The notes: generated from the letters alone by a model not told the origin. DNA of 64,000 nt from Acanthosepion lycidas (GCA_963932145.1 OZ010587.1:115103910-115167909), one strand, 5' to 3'; shown: positions 35,968 to 49,489, counted from the first letter of the stretch. Translations and numbers: made by a program.

Positions 35968-36179
35968 ATGTGTGTGTGTGCAGGGACATGTCAAAATTAA
36001 ATAGACGCTCCCATTTTCCCCTTTACATCTCATGAGGTGACAATGTCTTGTTTCTTTTCACAGTTCATGGTTTTACTCTACATAGCAATGTCTATATCAA
36101 GAGGATCTATAGAAGCAGTTTTTAAACAGCAGAATTTTGGGACAGTTAGAATTGTAGAAAACTTTAATATCCTTCTTTC

Positions 36180-36985
36180 TCATTATCTAGCTTATAAATG
36201 AATTAAAGTAACATGTCCTGGGTGACCTGAACCATCAGACATTGTCTCCGAGCTGTTCAACGATCTGTGGAAAGCAACCCAACAGAGATAGTTTCCGACA
36301 TAGCAGCGACTATCGATGTGAGTCACAAAATAGCTGTGTAGTTTCAGGGTATGGATGCTGAACACAAGCTTTTACTCGCTTCAGCCAATGTTAAAAAGAA
36401 ATAAATTTGCTAATATCATGTCTAAGAAGAGTCCTAAAATTTGGCAAAATGTATTCTTTTCGGATGAATCATCATTTGTCCAATTTTGTGCCAGTGGTTG
36501 TATTTGGGTTTGGAGAAAAGCCTGTCAAGAATTTTCCAAGAATCGCCTTTGACCAGCTGTCAAACACTAGGTTTTCTGTGATTATCTGGGGGATTGTTTG
36601 GAACACTGATCGCTCGAGCTGCAACATAGATTTCAATCTTCCAGAAAGAACTTCTCCCCATCTTTTATAGTTTTCATATGGCCAAGGACACCATAAATTT
36701 CACGCAAGACATCGCTGCATGCCATGCTGCAAAAGTGAGTAAGTCTGGAGCAATATGACGTTCGAATTCTACCATGGGCAAATCAGTCATAGGATATGAA
36801 CCCTATTGAACATGTTTGAACGTTATTAAACAAATTACTGCGTCAGAAATGGATGAAACCCGCTTGACAAGAATTACTTCATCTTGAGCGTTTAAATTGG
36901 GCAGAAATTTCCCAGTCACGGTCATCTATGCCTGACCCTAAGGGAGCGTTGACTAATGGCAGCATTCACTAAATAAGTAATGTCC
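36180..36985 (+). pseudogene. Tc1-like transposase relic
   Basis: Shifted frames give NVFFSDESSFVQFCASGCIW (36448-36507; DES is the catalytic motif 'SDEsxF'), WRKACQEFSKN, VIIWGIVWNTDRSS (about 36578), HRCMPCCKS (decayed 'DNAxxH'), then MNPIEHV (about 36797; 'SPDLNPIEHxW'), and LTNGSIH near the end. The helix-turn-helix start (about 36190-36330) is barely visible. Several stops. Confidence 0.75.
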
Positions 36986-37689
36986 CCTCGAATTCTAGTT
37001 GGTTGATTATCCTTGTTTTCCACAATAGGGTGGCGTTTATTTACTTTCAATATACATACATATATTTGTGTGTGTTTGTTATGTTACATCAATTTTGCCA
37101 AAATCGAACCTCACTTTGGAATGTCTTAAGGTAATGAAGTCTCCATGAAAGTTTTTGATGAAAATACAAATTAACAAGGTTTTTATAAACGCGGAAATTC
37201 CTTAATTTTCTTTTTATTTATTTCACTTTAACAATGTTTAAACTTTAATTTTAACTTAAATCTTGTACTTGCAATTCAAGGGATCTCATTTTATATGAAA
37301 TACCTTAGGTTTCAACTCCTGTGGTAACATTCAGAGAGGATTTTGCAATTTAATAATTGTTCCTTGCCCTGGAAGGAGTCTAGAACATTCTTCGGCAATC
37401 TTCCCAGTGTCTCGAAAAAAGCATACAATCTCCTGTGCTGTTAACAGGTTAATAGGAGTAGATAGGTTCGCCTATCATCCGACCCCTACTCCTTCCATAT
37501 TTATTGAACAGAGGCAGTGATTTTTCCCTTGTTTCCTGTTTAGGATATGGTTGCTGCATGCAACTGGTAATAAGGACACGAAAGTCTTTGGTATCTCTGA
37601 GAGAAGCTGCTCTGATCAACAGTTGCATAATATATGGGTGTTTGTAGTGCAATGTCAGGCATGGGTATCTCTGCTGGTGGCACAACGTT

Positions 37690-38575
37690 TTACTCCAGTC
37701 TGATCGGTTCGCTAATGTCAAATTGGCAGCTGATATCAAAAATGACCTTCAATCTGTTGTTAACTGGGGCAATAAATGGCTTGTTAATTTTAACGCCCCC
37801 CCAAAACAAAACTGCTCTCTTTTAATCATCTTAGAAAATTTGTTTGTCTTTCATCAACGTGGCTGATGCTAACCTCCCAGGAGAGTGGTGCATTGCATCT
37901 CAGACTAACTTTTTCCACAGACATGAAATGGAACGATTATATTGCATCAATTACTAGGTTTGTTGCTAGGAATGTTGGTTAACTCTGTCGTTTTAAACAA
38001 TATTTTCCCGCAAGAATCTATCTTACACCATTATAAATCTCCCATTCATCTTTGCATTGAATATTCCTGCTGCATCTAGTCTGGGGCTTTTGCTATGTAT
38101 CTAGAGATTCTTTATAAAATCCAAAGAAGAAATTGCAATATTATCGATTCTGATCTGACATCTCAGCTTCAATCCTTTTCCTATCGTTTGACGTAGCTTT
38201 CCTTTGTCTTTTCTATAAATATTTTCATAGTAATTGTTTTGACGATCTTTCCTCTGTTACCTTGACTTTATGATTTTAAGCACATTACCGGATTGATTGT
38301 TCCATCATTTACAGTTGAAATGGCTAGAAATAACCGTAATTTCTATGCTAACGGTTTTTTTCTCTTACATTTTCGCTTGTGGAACTCTCTTCCAACTTCT
38401 TGCTTTCCAGTCAAATTTTATCTTGAAAAATTTAAATGTCAATCGTTATCTTCTGTTTCCTTGAATCCTGTTCTTTTATTGATCTCTCGCCTTAATAATT
38501 TTTTCTCTCAGATTCTTTCACACTCAGTATCCCCTTACATCTTAGTGGCTTCATCTTCTTGCTAGGGGTGAAATA
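37690..38575 (+). pseudogene. Jockey/CR1-like LINE, 3' part of the RT ORF
   Basis: Shifted frames read ANVKLAADIKNDLQSVVNWG (about 37710-37770), LVNFNAPPKQN, NLPGEWCIASQTNFF-like, HLCIEYSCCI (about 38050), LEILYKIQRRNCNIIDSDLT (about 38100), then VEMARNNRNFYANGFF and FRLWNSLPTSCFPVKF (38320-38415). Same family and order as the minus copy at 42 kb. It ends near 38575; no poly-A tail is clear. Confidence 0.75.
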
Positions 38576-39089
38576 ATTAATATATATATGTATAGCTCAT
38601 CGAGAAGTTTCACGATTATATCGCACTTCCTAACTCTCCTGAATTGATTCCCCTTAACAATTACGTCTGATAGGGGTCTTCGATCGACAGATCAACGTAC
38701 GGTCCCACATTACAAAGGACTTTTTAAAATTTGCCATTGTGGATGCGATGGACAACACGAAAGCAATCACTTGATGCAGTTGCGTCCGATGCTGCATTGA
38801 GGTTGAGGGCGGTTTTATCGAATATACTTTTTTTCTGTTTAATCATTTTGAAAATCGACTTATTTTTATTATATTGAATATCCTTGTTTTTCATTACGTT
38901 TTAATTCGTTTTCAATTACCTTGCTCACGTTGTATATATGTGTCCGCGTGTACATGATTGCATATCAGGAGAATATTAATATAAAGATTAGTGATAATAA
39001 TATTGTAATTAATAAAAATAGTAATTTAAAGGAATCCGGTTTGTCCTGTTGGAGATAAAAAGAACATGAATTAACTGTGATACTTACAT

Positions 39090-39890
39090 TCTACATTGTC
39101 ACATATTGTCCTGGGTAAGACGATAAACTACACCCGGTAGAAAGACCTCTGATCAGGAGGTTTTGAGTAGCGTGGAACCACTTCTTAATTGCTGTTGTTC
39201 CCAGGGGTGGTAGTGCCTGTTATGATTAAAGCTATGGAACTGGTGGTCCTGGGTTTGACGATAAACTACATCCAGCATCGGATAGGTGGAGCTCGACAGC
39301 CTGGGAAGGCAGTTCACCTATGGGAAGGAAAACCTCCGCTGCCTTGCGGCCATACCCAACCATAGAAAAGGCTTCAGGAGTAAACTTAGAGGAAAAATTC
39401 CGGAGACAAAGTCCCTAAGACAGTTCGCCGATGTATCGCACCCGTTCTAGCAGCTCTTGCGACGGCACCGATCCCAAACTGTAGCGACCCTGCAGTTCCT
39501 TTGGCCTCACCGGTGACGTGGAGAGAGGAACGTGCTACATGGGCAACAGTCCCTCCTCCATATCACATCGCCCAGGCTTGCATCCGACCACACCACACTG
39601 TACCAAAACACCCTGCACTACACCCGAATGGAGAGGAACCCTGTCCAAACACCTCAAGTCAGGGGAGGAGAAGCTGACACAAGTTGCCACGGAAAGACGG
39701 GCCCGCAGAAGGCAAAGTGACAGCTCCAACCGACCAGAGACAGAACACACATGTGACCTCTGCAACAGAGATTGTCACTCCTGCATCGGCTTCTACAGTC
39801 ACAGATGTCGATGCTCCAGCCAAGCAGACAACTAGGATGCTACCCATTGTCAACCCTGACCGACGGAGGCCTACATTACATTCTACATAA
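39090..39890 (+). pseudogene. LINE 3' end with C2HC zinc finger
   Basis: Notably richer in GC than its surroundings. Translation includes GEEKLTQVATERRARRRQSD and HTCDLCNRDCHSCIGFYSHR then CRC (39745-39820), the zinc-finger-like C-terminus of cephalopod and other invertebrate LINE proteins ('CxxCxRxCxSRIGLxSHxRRC'). Upstream the phrase GACGATAAACTACA(C/T)CC occurs twice (39119 and 39258) about 139 bp apart, a partial internal duplication. Confidence 0.6.
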
Positions 39891-40350
39891 ACACCGATAT
39901 AAAATCTTTAAAGAATTGACGTTTTCCTTAGAAGTGGAATTTCCACCAGTTCGAATCCAGACTTAAGCAAATTGTTTTTACAGTGTCATGACAATTTTTT
40001 TTTTTTTTGACAACAAGCAGGAACCGGTTTTCAATCTGCTTTTGCTACCAGCAGTAAGTATCAATCTTGAATTTGACCAGAGAAATTATTTATAGCTGTA
40101 AACATAAAATGTGTAGATAGAGGTAACGTACTGATATCCAAGTTAAGGTTGATAGTTTTGATTGCGTGATTTAAAGCAGCTATTATTTATTAAAGGAGAC
40201 GGCATATATGTATGAAAGTAACGCGATCCTGAAACTCATAAAACACCTTGTTCATTGGCAATGATTTATGTTTCATATATAACAAGGCTAATGACGAGAT
40301 TAAGACAAGAGACGAGCGTTTATTGAAAGACAATACCACACGCACACACA

Positions 40351-40351
40351 C

Positions 40352-40392
<41 letters not shown>

Positions 40393-40406
40393 TATAGATA
40401 GATAGA
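40351..40406. repeat. (GATA)n microsatellite
   Basis: About 12 units with one interruption. The interval 39890-41155 otherwise shows nothing recognised. Confidence 0.95.
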
Positions 40407-41159
40407 CATTGGCTACTAAAAAATGGGGAGAGATTGAACAGTGCATAAAAAGAAAATATAGTAAGAGATTTTATCATTATTCTTTGTGAATCAGTGTACA
40501 GAATGCAGAGAGGATGAAAACTAACTTTTATGGCATTTTTATGGTTAAATTCCTTTAGATATGTGCTACTAGCTTGTATAACCATAAACACACACACACA
40601 TAATTACATATTTCTAAAGACTATGTTATTATTGTAGACCCTTCGTATCTCAAAAAGACGCCCTATTTATTTACAGTATATATTATGTCTATAGGTTTAT
40701 GCATTGGAGAAAAATGGGGAGTCTATTTCAATACGTAGTGTCCACTATAATAAAGTTTGTAGCAATAAAAATATTGGATTAAAAGTAAATCCATTAAGTC
40801 ATTAAAAATTACTTTGTTTACATTTCTGATACAAAAGTGAGCCGATATAGGCTTTTGAGATAAATAATCTGTGTGAAGAGAATGTGTCTTCCATAAAAAG
40901 GGAAAATAGCGGCTTGCTTCCGATGATGTTCTTTCTGACCGCGCGGTAAAACACGCCGGGTGACGCGGTTGTTGAATCTAGAGGTGGTGATGCAGTTTCG
41001 TTCCCTGCTTAAGCGCTCAATTTGAAAATTTAGAAAAATTAGAATGTCCACTATAATAACGTTTAAAGTAATATATTTATATTTGGTCTGCAACCTTTCT
41101 TTTAAACATGTTTCATTGAATATGACAGAGAAGGAATTTTTTATTAAGTTTTCTCAACG

Positions 41160-41925
41160 AATTCTTCCAGATCTTAAAAGCAATAAATCCAATATGTAAG
41201 GACCCTAGCTTCGCTCGATATAGAAAATCTGTTTACCAAAATCCCAGTTAATGAAACAACATAAAAACTACAAAACAACATTAAACTACAAAAGCCCCAT
41301 TCTACGATGATAACGGTAACACCCACATAAAAATGAATGAAGTCAGTATGAGAAACCCATTAAGTCTTGCCTTCTCAAACTTTTACATGTCGCATGTTGA
41401 AAACAAAGTATTCGGAATAAGAGACAGATCAGAAATCTACACAAGGTATGTTGATGACATTTCAGTTTTTATAAAAATTAAGGATGGAATTATAAATCTA
41501 AAACCAACTTTCGAAAAAAACTCCGCACTAAAATTTACATACGAACTCATGGCTAATAACAAAATTCCATTCCTTGACGTTGATTTAGAAATAAAATCCA
41601 AAGTATTTAATACCTAAACGTATAGAAAAACACCAGTCTTCTAAACTATGATAGCCAATGCCCTAAAATATATAAAATAGCAGTGATAAAAAAAATCCTA
41701 AATAGTGCATACCTAAATTCTTCTTCCCAGATAATATTTCTGAGTGAACTCAGACACATAAAACAAATATTAGTTGAAAATGAATAATTTTTCCAACTAC
41801 ATTATAGATAAACAAATAAGATCATCTTTTTTTTAATCGAATTCAAGCAAGGCACTAAAGCCACTAATACAGAAGGGTTTAATGGGTGTGGAAAATTTAG
41901 AAAACAGAAAACATTACTAAGGAGC
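41160..41925 (+). pseudogene. Penelope-like element E: reverse transcriptase, truncated
   Basis: SLDIENLFTKIPVNETT (about 41212-41262) then, in frame 41333-41617, NEVSMRNPLSLAFSNFYMSH, the intact catalytic box RYVDDISVF (about 41445), SALKFTYELMANNKIPFLD, then KTYRKTPVF. The phrase order is that of PLE reverse transcriptases. The nuclease domain is not recognised downstream. Compared with C and D this is another lineage (GVSMGNPLSPTFANFYM type). Confidence 0.75.
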
Positions 41926-41944
41926 GGGAACAATAGAAGAGTAA

Positions 41945-43506
41945 TCAGGAAAAAAGTAGACAGCGATTGATATAGCATTTAAATTTTTGAGGATTAAAGT
42001 TTGCTAGAAAGCATGGAGCCAGAAGGGAGTTCCACAAGCGAAAAGTGCGAGAAAATAAATTGTAGGCATAGAACTTACGGTTATATCCAAGAAACTCAAC
42101 TGTAAATTGACGACACATCATTGCCAGTCTAGCACCGCACTTAAATTCATAAAGTCTAGTTACCATAGTGAAGAATTCTTTCGAACAATTACCATAAAAG
42201 TATTTATAGAAAAGGCATAGGGAAGCAAATTTACGGCGGTGGGAAGGCAACTGAAGCCGAGATGTCAGGACAGTATAAATAACATTGCAGATTCTTCTTT
42301 GCACTTTATCAAGAATCTCTAAATATATAGCAGGAGCACCGAGCCATATGTGGCAGCAATATTCTAAGCATGGACATATAGATACGTAAGAAAAAAAATT
42401 GTCTATCACGATACAGTGAACTAACTTTCTTAGTAGCTGACTTAGCAATGGATTCAATATAGTCTTTCCACTTCACGTGAGCCGAGAATGTTAGCCCAAG
42501 AAGGCGCAACGAGTCACTCACCTGGAGGTTAGCATCAGCCTTGCTGATAGAAGGCACAAAGGGGTCTTTCAGATAATTAATAGAGAGAAGTTTCGTTTTT
42601 GAGGAGTTAAAATTAACAAGTGATTCTTTGCCCCAGTTGACAACAAACTGAAGATTGTTTATGACTTCAACCGCCAATTTGATCTCGAGCTGATCAGACT
42701 TACTATTGAAACAGAAGTAAATTGGAATAGATACCAAGTTGAGAGCTGATGCCACCAGGGAGGTTGTTTATGAAAATTAAAGTAGAACCAAGGATAGAGC
42801 TCTAGCATTAGTACAAAGGATCTAGAAGAGTGACCATTCATGATAACTTTCATTTCACGATTTGATAAGAAACATTGAATCAATTCAAAAATTTTACAAC
42901 TTGTGAAGAAGACTTGTATGTCAAACCATGCCGAACGCTTTTGAAGTGTTCAAAGCAACAGCCCGAGCTTCACCATTCTTATCTAAAGCTTGGTAGACTC
43001 TTTCCACAATGATCATCAATTCATCAGTTGACCTAGAGTTACGAAAGCCATATTACTTAAGGCCTTGTGATGTGAGATGCTTAACTAATTCATCATTGAT
43101 TCGGGCCTTTAGTAGTTTGCTAAAAAGTGGTAGAAGGCTAATAAGTCGATAGTTGGAAAGGTCAGGGGGTTCACCTGAATTCTTAAAGACTGAAACAAGA
43201 GATTAGGATTTCCAACAAGCAGGAAAACAAGAGGCAGCGAGGCATTTATTATACAGTTTAGAGACAATAGGAGCCAGTTCGGTAGCACACTTCTTAAGGA
43301 CTATTACAGGGATACCATCTACATGCTTTGTGAGGATCCAGATTAGAGATGATAGCAGAAACCACAGAAGGGGTTATATGCATATCACTCAACAGAGACT
43401 CAGTTCTAAGTGGAAAGTTAATCAAGGATAATCCAGATGAGTCAAGAGTAGAGTTTAGAGAAAATTTACGTGCGAAACATTCAGCTTTATTAGCAGATAT
43501 TAACAC
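41945..43506 (-). pseudogene. Jockey/CR1-like LINE, RT ORF without its YADD box
   Basis: Minus strand in order: CFARKFSLNSTLD (43470), HITPSVVSAIISNLDPHKAC (about 43380), LSNYRLISLLPLFSKLLKAR (about 43160), YGFRNSRSTDELM (about 43050), LDKNGEARAVALNTSKAF (about 42985), MIQCFLSNREMKVIMNGHSS (42883), then LPGGISSQLGIY (about 42760) where the catalytic YADDT should follow. The sequence passes straight to YFCFNSKSDQLEIKL in another frame, so both Asp codons are deleted. The C-terminal part (42755-41945) is open: VSDSLRLLGLTFS, CPCLEYCCHIWLGAP, LDKVQRRICN, RTFRLWNSL. Confidence 0.85.
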
Positions 43507-44018
43507 CTCAAATTAGTTATTTAATACTAAGTATAGTCAGATTTTCGCTAAAAAAAGAGCATATCATGATGATAAAAGTCCCCAAACTTGATAAAACCAA
43601 AGTTTAATCGTCAAAATTTTTATGTTATTAAGAGGAACGACCAAAGTATTTTTTTATTATTTTATAAAAATTTTAATTCTTTCTAGTTCGAAATTCTTGC
43701 AAAAATCAAATAACTGTCATATTTTAGTGAAACTTTCAGGACTTTACCCCCACCCCATTTAGTTAACTTCATGAATTTTCGAGAAATTAAATTTTGATCA
43801 CCAAATATTTTTATTACTTAAAACAGGACTTCTTGGAGAATGTAAATCATCATGTTTTTTTTCAAACAGTTACATATTTTCCAAAAAATCTGCCCCGAAT
43901 TTTAAAATAAAAATGCAATATGACTATGACATTATTTAATTAGGAAATTATTTGCTTTTATAAATAATATATTAAGTATACTATAGTATTAAGAAAAAAA
44001 ATCGATGTGTAATGAATA
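43507..44018. other. Unassigned AT-rich spacer
   Basis: No recognised feature. Confidence 0.4.
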
Positions 44019-44019
44019 A

Positions 44020-44285
44020 GGAAGAGGCAGATGTAATTTCTGGGACACGTGAGGAGAAAGGAGGGACTAGAGAATCTGATACTCACGGGACGAATGGAGG
44101 GAAAAAGAGACAGGGGAAAGCAGTGCAGGACATATGTGGTGGGCTTGGGAAGGTGGATGAAGGAGCGTAGTCTGGGGGAATTGGCAGAAACACAAAAACT
44201 GTTGAGAGCCACAAGAAATAAGGGAAGTGGAGGGCCATGATCGCCTACGTCCTGAAAAGACACGGCACATAAAAAGAAAAAAAAG
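44020..44285 (+). pseudogene. 3' end of 'craniofacial development protein 2-like' LINE
   Basis: RRKEGLENLILTGRMEGKRD and RGKQCRTYVVGLGRWMKERS, then KLLRATRNKGSGGP, match the C-terminus of the LINE at 58.7-61.0 kb ('GLENLxLTGxIEGKRxRGKQR'). 5'-truncated. An A-rich tail (AAAAAGAAAAAAAAG) follows at 44270-44285, consistent with target-primed insertion. Confidence 0.8.
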
Positions 44286-44289
44286 AATG

Positions 44290-46220
44290 AATTTTTACAA
44301 CAACTGTTATCATTTTTTTTTCATTTTAATTATATTAATTTATAAAGTTTCAAATTTTTAAATTTCTGCATTACTTTGATTGCGTAAGGTGGTATTGTTA
44401 TTAAGTGAAAACTATATTTAGTAATCAAAAATTGAAAAGTTTAATACATGTCTTCAAGCTTTTCATTTTTTAAAGTATGAGCAAGTCGTGATGCACATTA
44501 AAATCACCAAACACAAATATGTTTGCAGATGAATGAGTACCGTTTCTATACTTTTAGAACTTTTTTCTAATATGTTGCAGTCCTGAGAAGAGGGAGGATA
44601 AGGGGAAAGAGAGATGCTGGAATCTTTTCGGCAAAGAGGAAGATAACTTGGAACAGAGAAATCATTGGTAGCAATTACAAAAAACATCAACATAATTTTT
44701 ACTGCAATAATAATAATAATTACAAACAGGATAAATTAGGCCATGCGACGAATTATTAAAAACCACAATTCAGCCGTAAATCCCGGCAAACGAGTAAAAC
44801 TTATGACATATCACAAAAAATGGAAAACTGCCAAACTTTAAAGGCTTTGATTAGTGACGAAGAGGTTGGCAGTAATGATCATCAATATAGTACAATTACT
44901 AAAGTAATGATAATCAATATAGTACAATTATATCAATTTAACTGCCCAGTAAAAGATTGTATTTCTTTTATAAATCAATTAGCTATATCGGTCACATCAT
45001 TACCTCTTTGAGCAAACTCGTCTCAGATCACTTATCTCACTAATGTGACATAAAAGTCACTTTGCCATTCACAATCTACAAGATCCCATAAGGAAAATTC
45101 TGATAACACGATCATTTTTCATAAAGCTCGTAACCGGAATAATCTCCCTGTAAGGTAAGCACTATAAAAATCCTTTATTTAACAAAAAAAAAAAACAATG
45201 TGCTGATTTTTTTTTTTTTTTTTTTTTAACTAGAAGGACGCCAACTTGAATTTCAACCACGTTCCTTTCGCGGGACTCGGAACAAACGTTACAATTATAC
45301 AATATGCGTCATACAATTACATCTTAAAAGACAACCGTGAAAAGAAACGACCAACAATTAACAATGAACCTCTTGAAAATGTTTAAAGTGGCTGAAAGGG
45401 CTTCGGACAATATTTACATTCCCTTATATCCACCTAACGGAAAGATCTAAGAATACTAGAAAAATTCAATAAAAATTCAACAAATTCTCCTTGTCCGTCA
45501 TATTCGTTTTGGACACCTGGGGAGTAGAATGATGCCCTTTTGTGATTCTGCTATCATGCAATTGATTTTCGTTTTGATGTGCAACGTGGATCTAGGATGC
45601 GACATCTAGAGTATACTCGGCCACGGTAAATAGACCCAATCACTGACAGTGCTATAAATTATAATACTCCCTCGCTTTTTATATTTGTAGTGCGAATGTT
45701 TCATAGCCCCATGTATATCCAGAACATTTCTCCACTCGTTTCCCACGTGATATTGTGCTAGTAAATATACTATCTTCAAGATGTTCGACTACTTCACTGC
45801 CTGCCCGACCTCTCACTTATTGAACGAGGCATGATGTCATGATAGGATGACACCTGACTTGTTCAATTAGCCAACCTTTAAGTCTTTCTGTATTGCAAAA
45901 GGTACAAGAGGCTCGGAATAAAGTATCAAGACATAGTATTTGCCATCTGTATGATTGGATGCATATGAGAGTACAAGCCTATATTAAGACACGGAGAGAA
46001 TATAAACTGAATTATTATGGGATCTGAGGTGTGTGGATACATTTCTTATTTTGGTAAATGTGCACCTATTGATCTGCAAATGCGATCATTTATCTATGCA
46101 ATTAATCTTGAGTAAATTAAAACATTCAGACTGTTGCAATATTATTTCCTATCAGTATAGATAGATATGAACAGAAATACTTAATTGTACTATCTGGATA
46201 AACAGTTAAATAGTTATGAT
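44290..46220. other. No gene recognised
   Basis: Contains a tandem duplication of about 31 bp (AGTAATGAT(C/A)ATCAATATAG, 44872 and 44903) and poly-T at 45208-45228. The 45.8 kb stretch has LIERGM-like words that faintly recall transposase DNA-binding starts, not enough to call. Confidence 0.4.
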
Positions 46221-46223
46221 TAT

Positions 46224-46269
46224 GCACCTCTCTCTCTCTCTCTCTCTTTCTTATTACACACACACGCAC

Positions 46270-46312
<43 letters not shown>

Positions 46313-46790
46313 CAGTCTACCTCGTCTCTCGCCTAGTCTGTTTCTACCGTCTTTCATTCTGTCCATCGTTCGCGATTTGTTTTCCTCCTCACTATCTCTC
46401 CGTCGTTCTTTCTCACGCTATCTGTTTCTGTCTCTCCCCACCCCCTCTCTCTGTCTCTCACTCGATTACTATCTGTTTTCTCCGTCTCTCTCACACTCAC
46501 AGTATCTGCTTCTCTCTCTCACTCACTTGCTAGCTGTTTCTCCCCGTCTCTCTCGTTCACTCACTTGCTGTGTACTTCTCTCCGCCTCTCTTTCTCTTAC
46601 GCTGTTTCTCTTCCTTTCTCTCCCTCTTTAACTCACTTACTTGCTGTCTATTTCTCTCTCTCTCTCTCTCTCTCACTTGTTACGTACTTCTCTTTTCTCT
46701 TTTATGCTATCTCTCTCTCTTTCTCTCTCTCTCTCTCTTTCTCAATTGCTCGTTTGCTGTATCTTTCTCTATTCGTCCTTACCGTATTTT
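46224..46790 (+). repeat. Long polypyrimidine (TC-rich) domain with (TATC)n
   Basis: Over 500 bp of mostly T/C with imperfect TCTC units, a (TATC)10 block at 46272-46311 and SINE-like absence of purines. The 148-codon open frame is a low-complexity S/L/F translation, not a gene. It could adopt triplex structure. Confidence 0.9.
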
Positions 46791-46799
46791 ATAATGTTT

Positions 46800-49425
46800 A
46801 TAGAATAAACAAACCTCTCACTGATTTCATTTCGTCATAAGGGCGACGGTCTTATTATGGCTTCCAGCTGAAAAGAACTCCTCTGAAATATTATAAAAAT
46901 AATAATTAATTTTTTTGTTGAATGTTCGTTGGCTCAACTTTCTCCAAACAAAGAAACAGAGAAGAGGAAAAGAACGCCACTTACCTTCAGGACAACTGCC
47001 GATAAATTTGTTTATATTTTCACAAAGGCGAGATTAAATTTTATACATTCCATAAAAGATAAACGAGAATTGCACACTGATTTTAAGCAAAAGTAAAGAG
47101 AAAAAAAACTTTTGAATGGAATAAAATCTTCTCTTCCTCCGCAGACTACGATTTTGAATGATGTATTTTAATTAAGCTTAGATCTCATTTGATTCAAAAT
47201 ACACCCATGGCTTTGTGTTTAGACCCACCCATGAGAACCGATTGTCTGATAGTTTGATTATTATAATTGCTGATTATGCAGTCGCCTTTTCAACAATTCG
47301 CAACAGAATTATTGGCAGCTGAGGTGAAGACATCAGTTGTTTGCAGCTTTTAGAGTTAACATTTTCCAGAACAGTACCGGGTTAACCAGTTTGCCGGTGC
47401 AAAAGAGGTCATGTAATATTAATTCAATAATCCACCTCTGACTCACTACTTACACAAATCTCATACCTTTAAAGCATTTAAGGCTGTTTCAATTTTAAGT
47501 GAAGCAAATATTAAACTGGTTAAATTCAATTGTAGCAAAAAATTCAAGCGCATAATTTTCTGCGGATTGAACGTGGTAACGTCCCAGAAAAAATGATGAT
47601 GCATATATATTCATTTTCTACTAATTTATCTTTCTTCTAGTCATTTTGTTTAGGTCGTTTTATATACTACGACCGTGAAATAAATAAGAAGTGTCAGTCA
47701 TAGTGAAATACTTATTTGAAAATGACACTGAAACAGATAAGAAATGATGAAGCCATGATTAGATTGAACTTAGTTTAACTGAGAAAACTCCATCTCTAAA
47801 TTGGTTTGGCGTATTTCAACCGGATTTCCGGGGATATAGGAATTCAATTCGCCTCGGAATACATAGAATATTTTTCCATGCTGCTTAATTAACGCTCATA
47901 CAATGTAAAATGGCCTGAGTGTTGCAATAAAAATAATATGAAGGATTTATTCGTCAAAAAATTAAGATCATTTTTCGGAGTTTTCTTAATCTTATGCGTG
48001 CTTTTTTCCACAACAATCTTAGTTTAACTCACGTACTATCCATTAAAGTAAGCAAGAAGTCGGAATAAAAAGAAGTAATTTCCAATGAGACTTGAAACTA
48101 AATCTCATATTCTGGGAACTCGTCTTACATAGACGATGCTTTGACAAATTCAACCAAATAGCGTAATAGTTATCAGCGGGAAAAGTGGAATTAAAAAAAT
48201 CGAGTTTAAAATTTAGCTGACGTTGCCTGGTTTACTTCTTACTAATGCACTTGGCATGAATCCACTTAACCCTGTGATCTTTCTCATACCAGTTATCTTG
48301 AAAAAAAGAATTTCTGTGACTGACGAAGAGAAATGTGGGTGATTAAGCAATTGGAAAAACCACTCTCTTATCATTACCTAACCTTTTTTAAACAGTGATA
48401 AAAGTAGAAGGATGTTACACTCATTGGTAACATTGACGGAAGTTAGCCAATAGTAGTAGCATTAGTCTTCTTATGTTAGATTCTTAAGAAAAGAAATCCT
48501 AGATATAATCAGTTAAGTCAATAACTGTTTAGAAGCAAAATTTAGAGGAACCTCTTAATTTAGACTTGGCTGTTCTGATCCATCAGACTGAGCGAAGTAC
48601 ATAGATGGCGTTTTGCCAGCAGCTAACTGTGCTCCTATAAAAGTATGGCTTATGTGCTGCCATAGATTTTATATTACTTGAGCTTATTCGTTAAGCAGGA
48701 AGAAATGTGCGCCAAATTTATCAAAAGAGAAACAAACGTGCGTGTACTGTATAACAAAACCCGAGTAGATCTTTTCATTTCTTTGTCAGATTAATCACTC
48801 CAAAACATTAATTCCTAGAAACATTAAACTTTTAAAACAGGTTTATAAATTATTCAATATCTTTTAATGTGTCTCATTTTATTTACTTAGACTAGCTTAG
48901 TTCAACAATAAAGTTAAATGTGATGATTATGTTACAGCAATATTTCACATGAGGAGAACCTACCTACTTTGAAAGCATTCAAAATTCTGACTTTTAACTA
49001 CATTCGAACATTGAACACTTTCTCCCGATTACCGACCAATCAGTGATAACAGGGGGAAAATTTAAAAAAAAAAAGCATATCAGAAGTAAAGTGCCTCGAA
49101 TTCAAGACAAGTTGCACCATTACTGGCTGACTTCCGTCAAGTCTAACAATGACTGTAAGAGCTCTTTACTGTTACGATTCATTCAGACGTAAAATTAGTA
49201 TGGGAGAGTGGTTTTCTCAACAGCTTACTCATCTATTATCTTCATGCAGGGAGAAGTGGATTCATACCAATTCCTAAGTCTATGAGTGGTAAGTAGATAC
49301 AGGCAGCTACCCTGAGATGCATATCTACTTTAAAAACCATAGAAAATCATAACTTAATCTGCCATTAGTCCAAAGAAGGAAAATTGATATTGAATTTCAG
49401 GAAAATTTGAAATCCTTTTTTTTAT
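46800..49425. other. No gene recognised
   Basis: Mixed sequence. An inverted pair TTGACGGAAGTTAGCCAATA (48432) and its diverged complement (about 49120-49140) suggests two copies of an unknown repeat in opposite orientation. Confidence 0.4.
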
Positions 49426-49427
49426 CT

Positions 49428-49475
49428 GAGTTCGAACCCTGACCAGTAGTTTCAGTGATAAACACGTAACGCGTT
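49428..49475 (-). repeat. tRNA-derived SINE fragment
   Basis: Minus strand ends in CAGGGTTCGAACTCAG, a box-B/T-arm motif, preceded by GAACGCGTTACGTGTTTATC. The upstream plus-strand text GGGAGAAGTGGATTCATACC (about 49249) resembles the body of the SINE at 53.5 kb. Confidence 0.4.
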
Positions 49476-49489
49476 CTCACACTTCTGTC

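Noticed and set aside
37449-37739. 96-codon minus frame
   Set aside because: Overlaps the plus-strand LINE relic beginning and has no recognisable content; treated as a shadow.
45800-45990. Tc1-like helix-turn-helix start (LIERGM-like)
   Set aside because: A few residues only, no catalytic motifs downstream.
46185-46840. Open frames of 74-148 codons
   Set aside because: They translate a TC-rich tract into S/L/F strings; low complexity, no domain.
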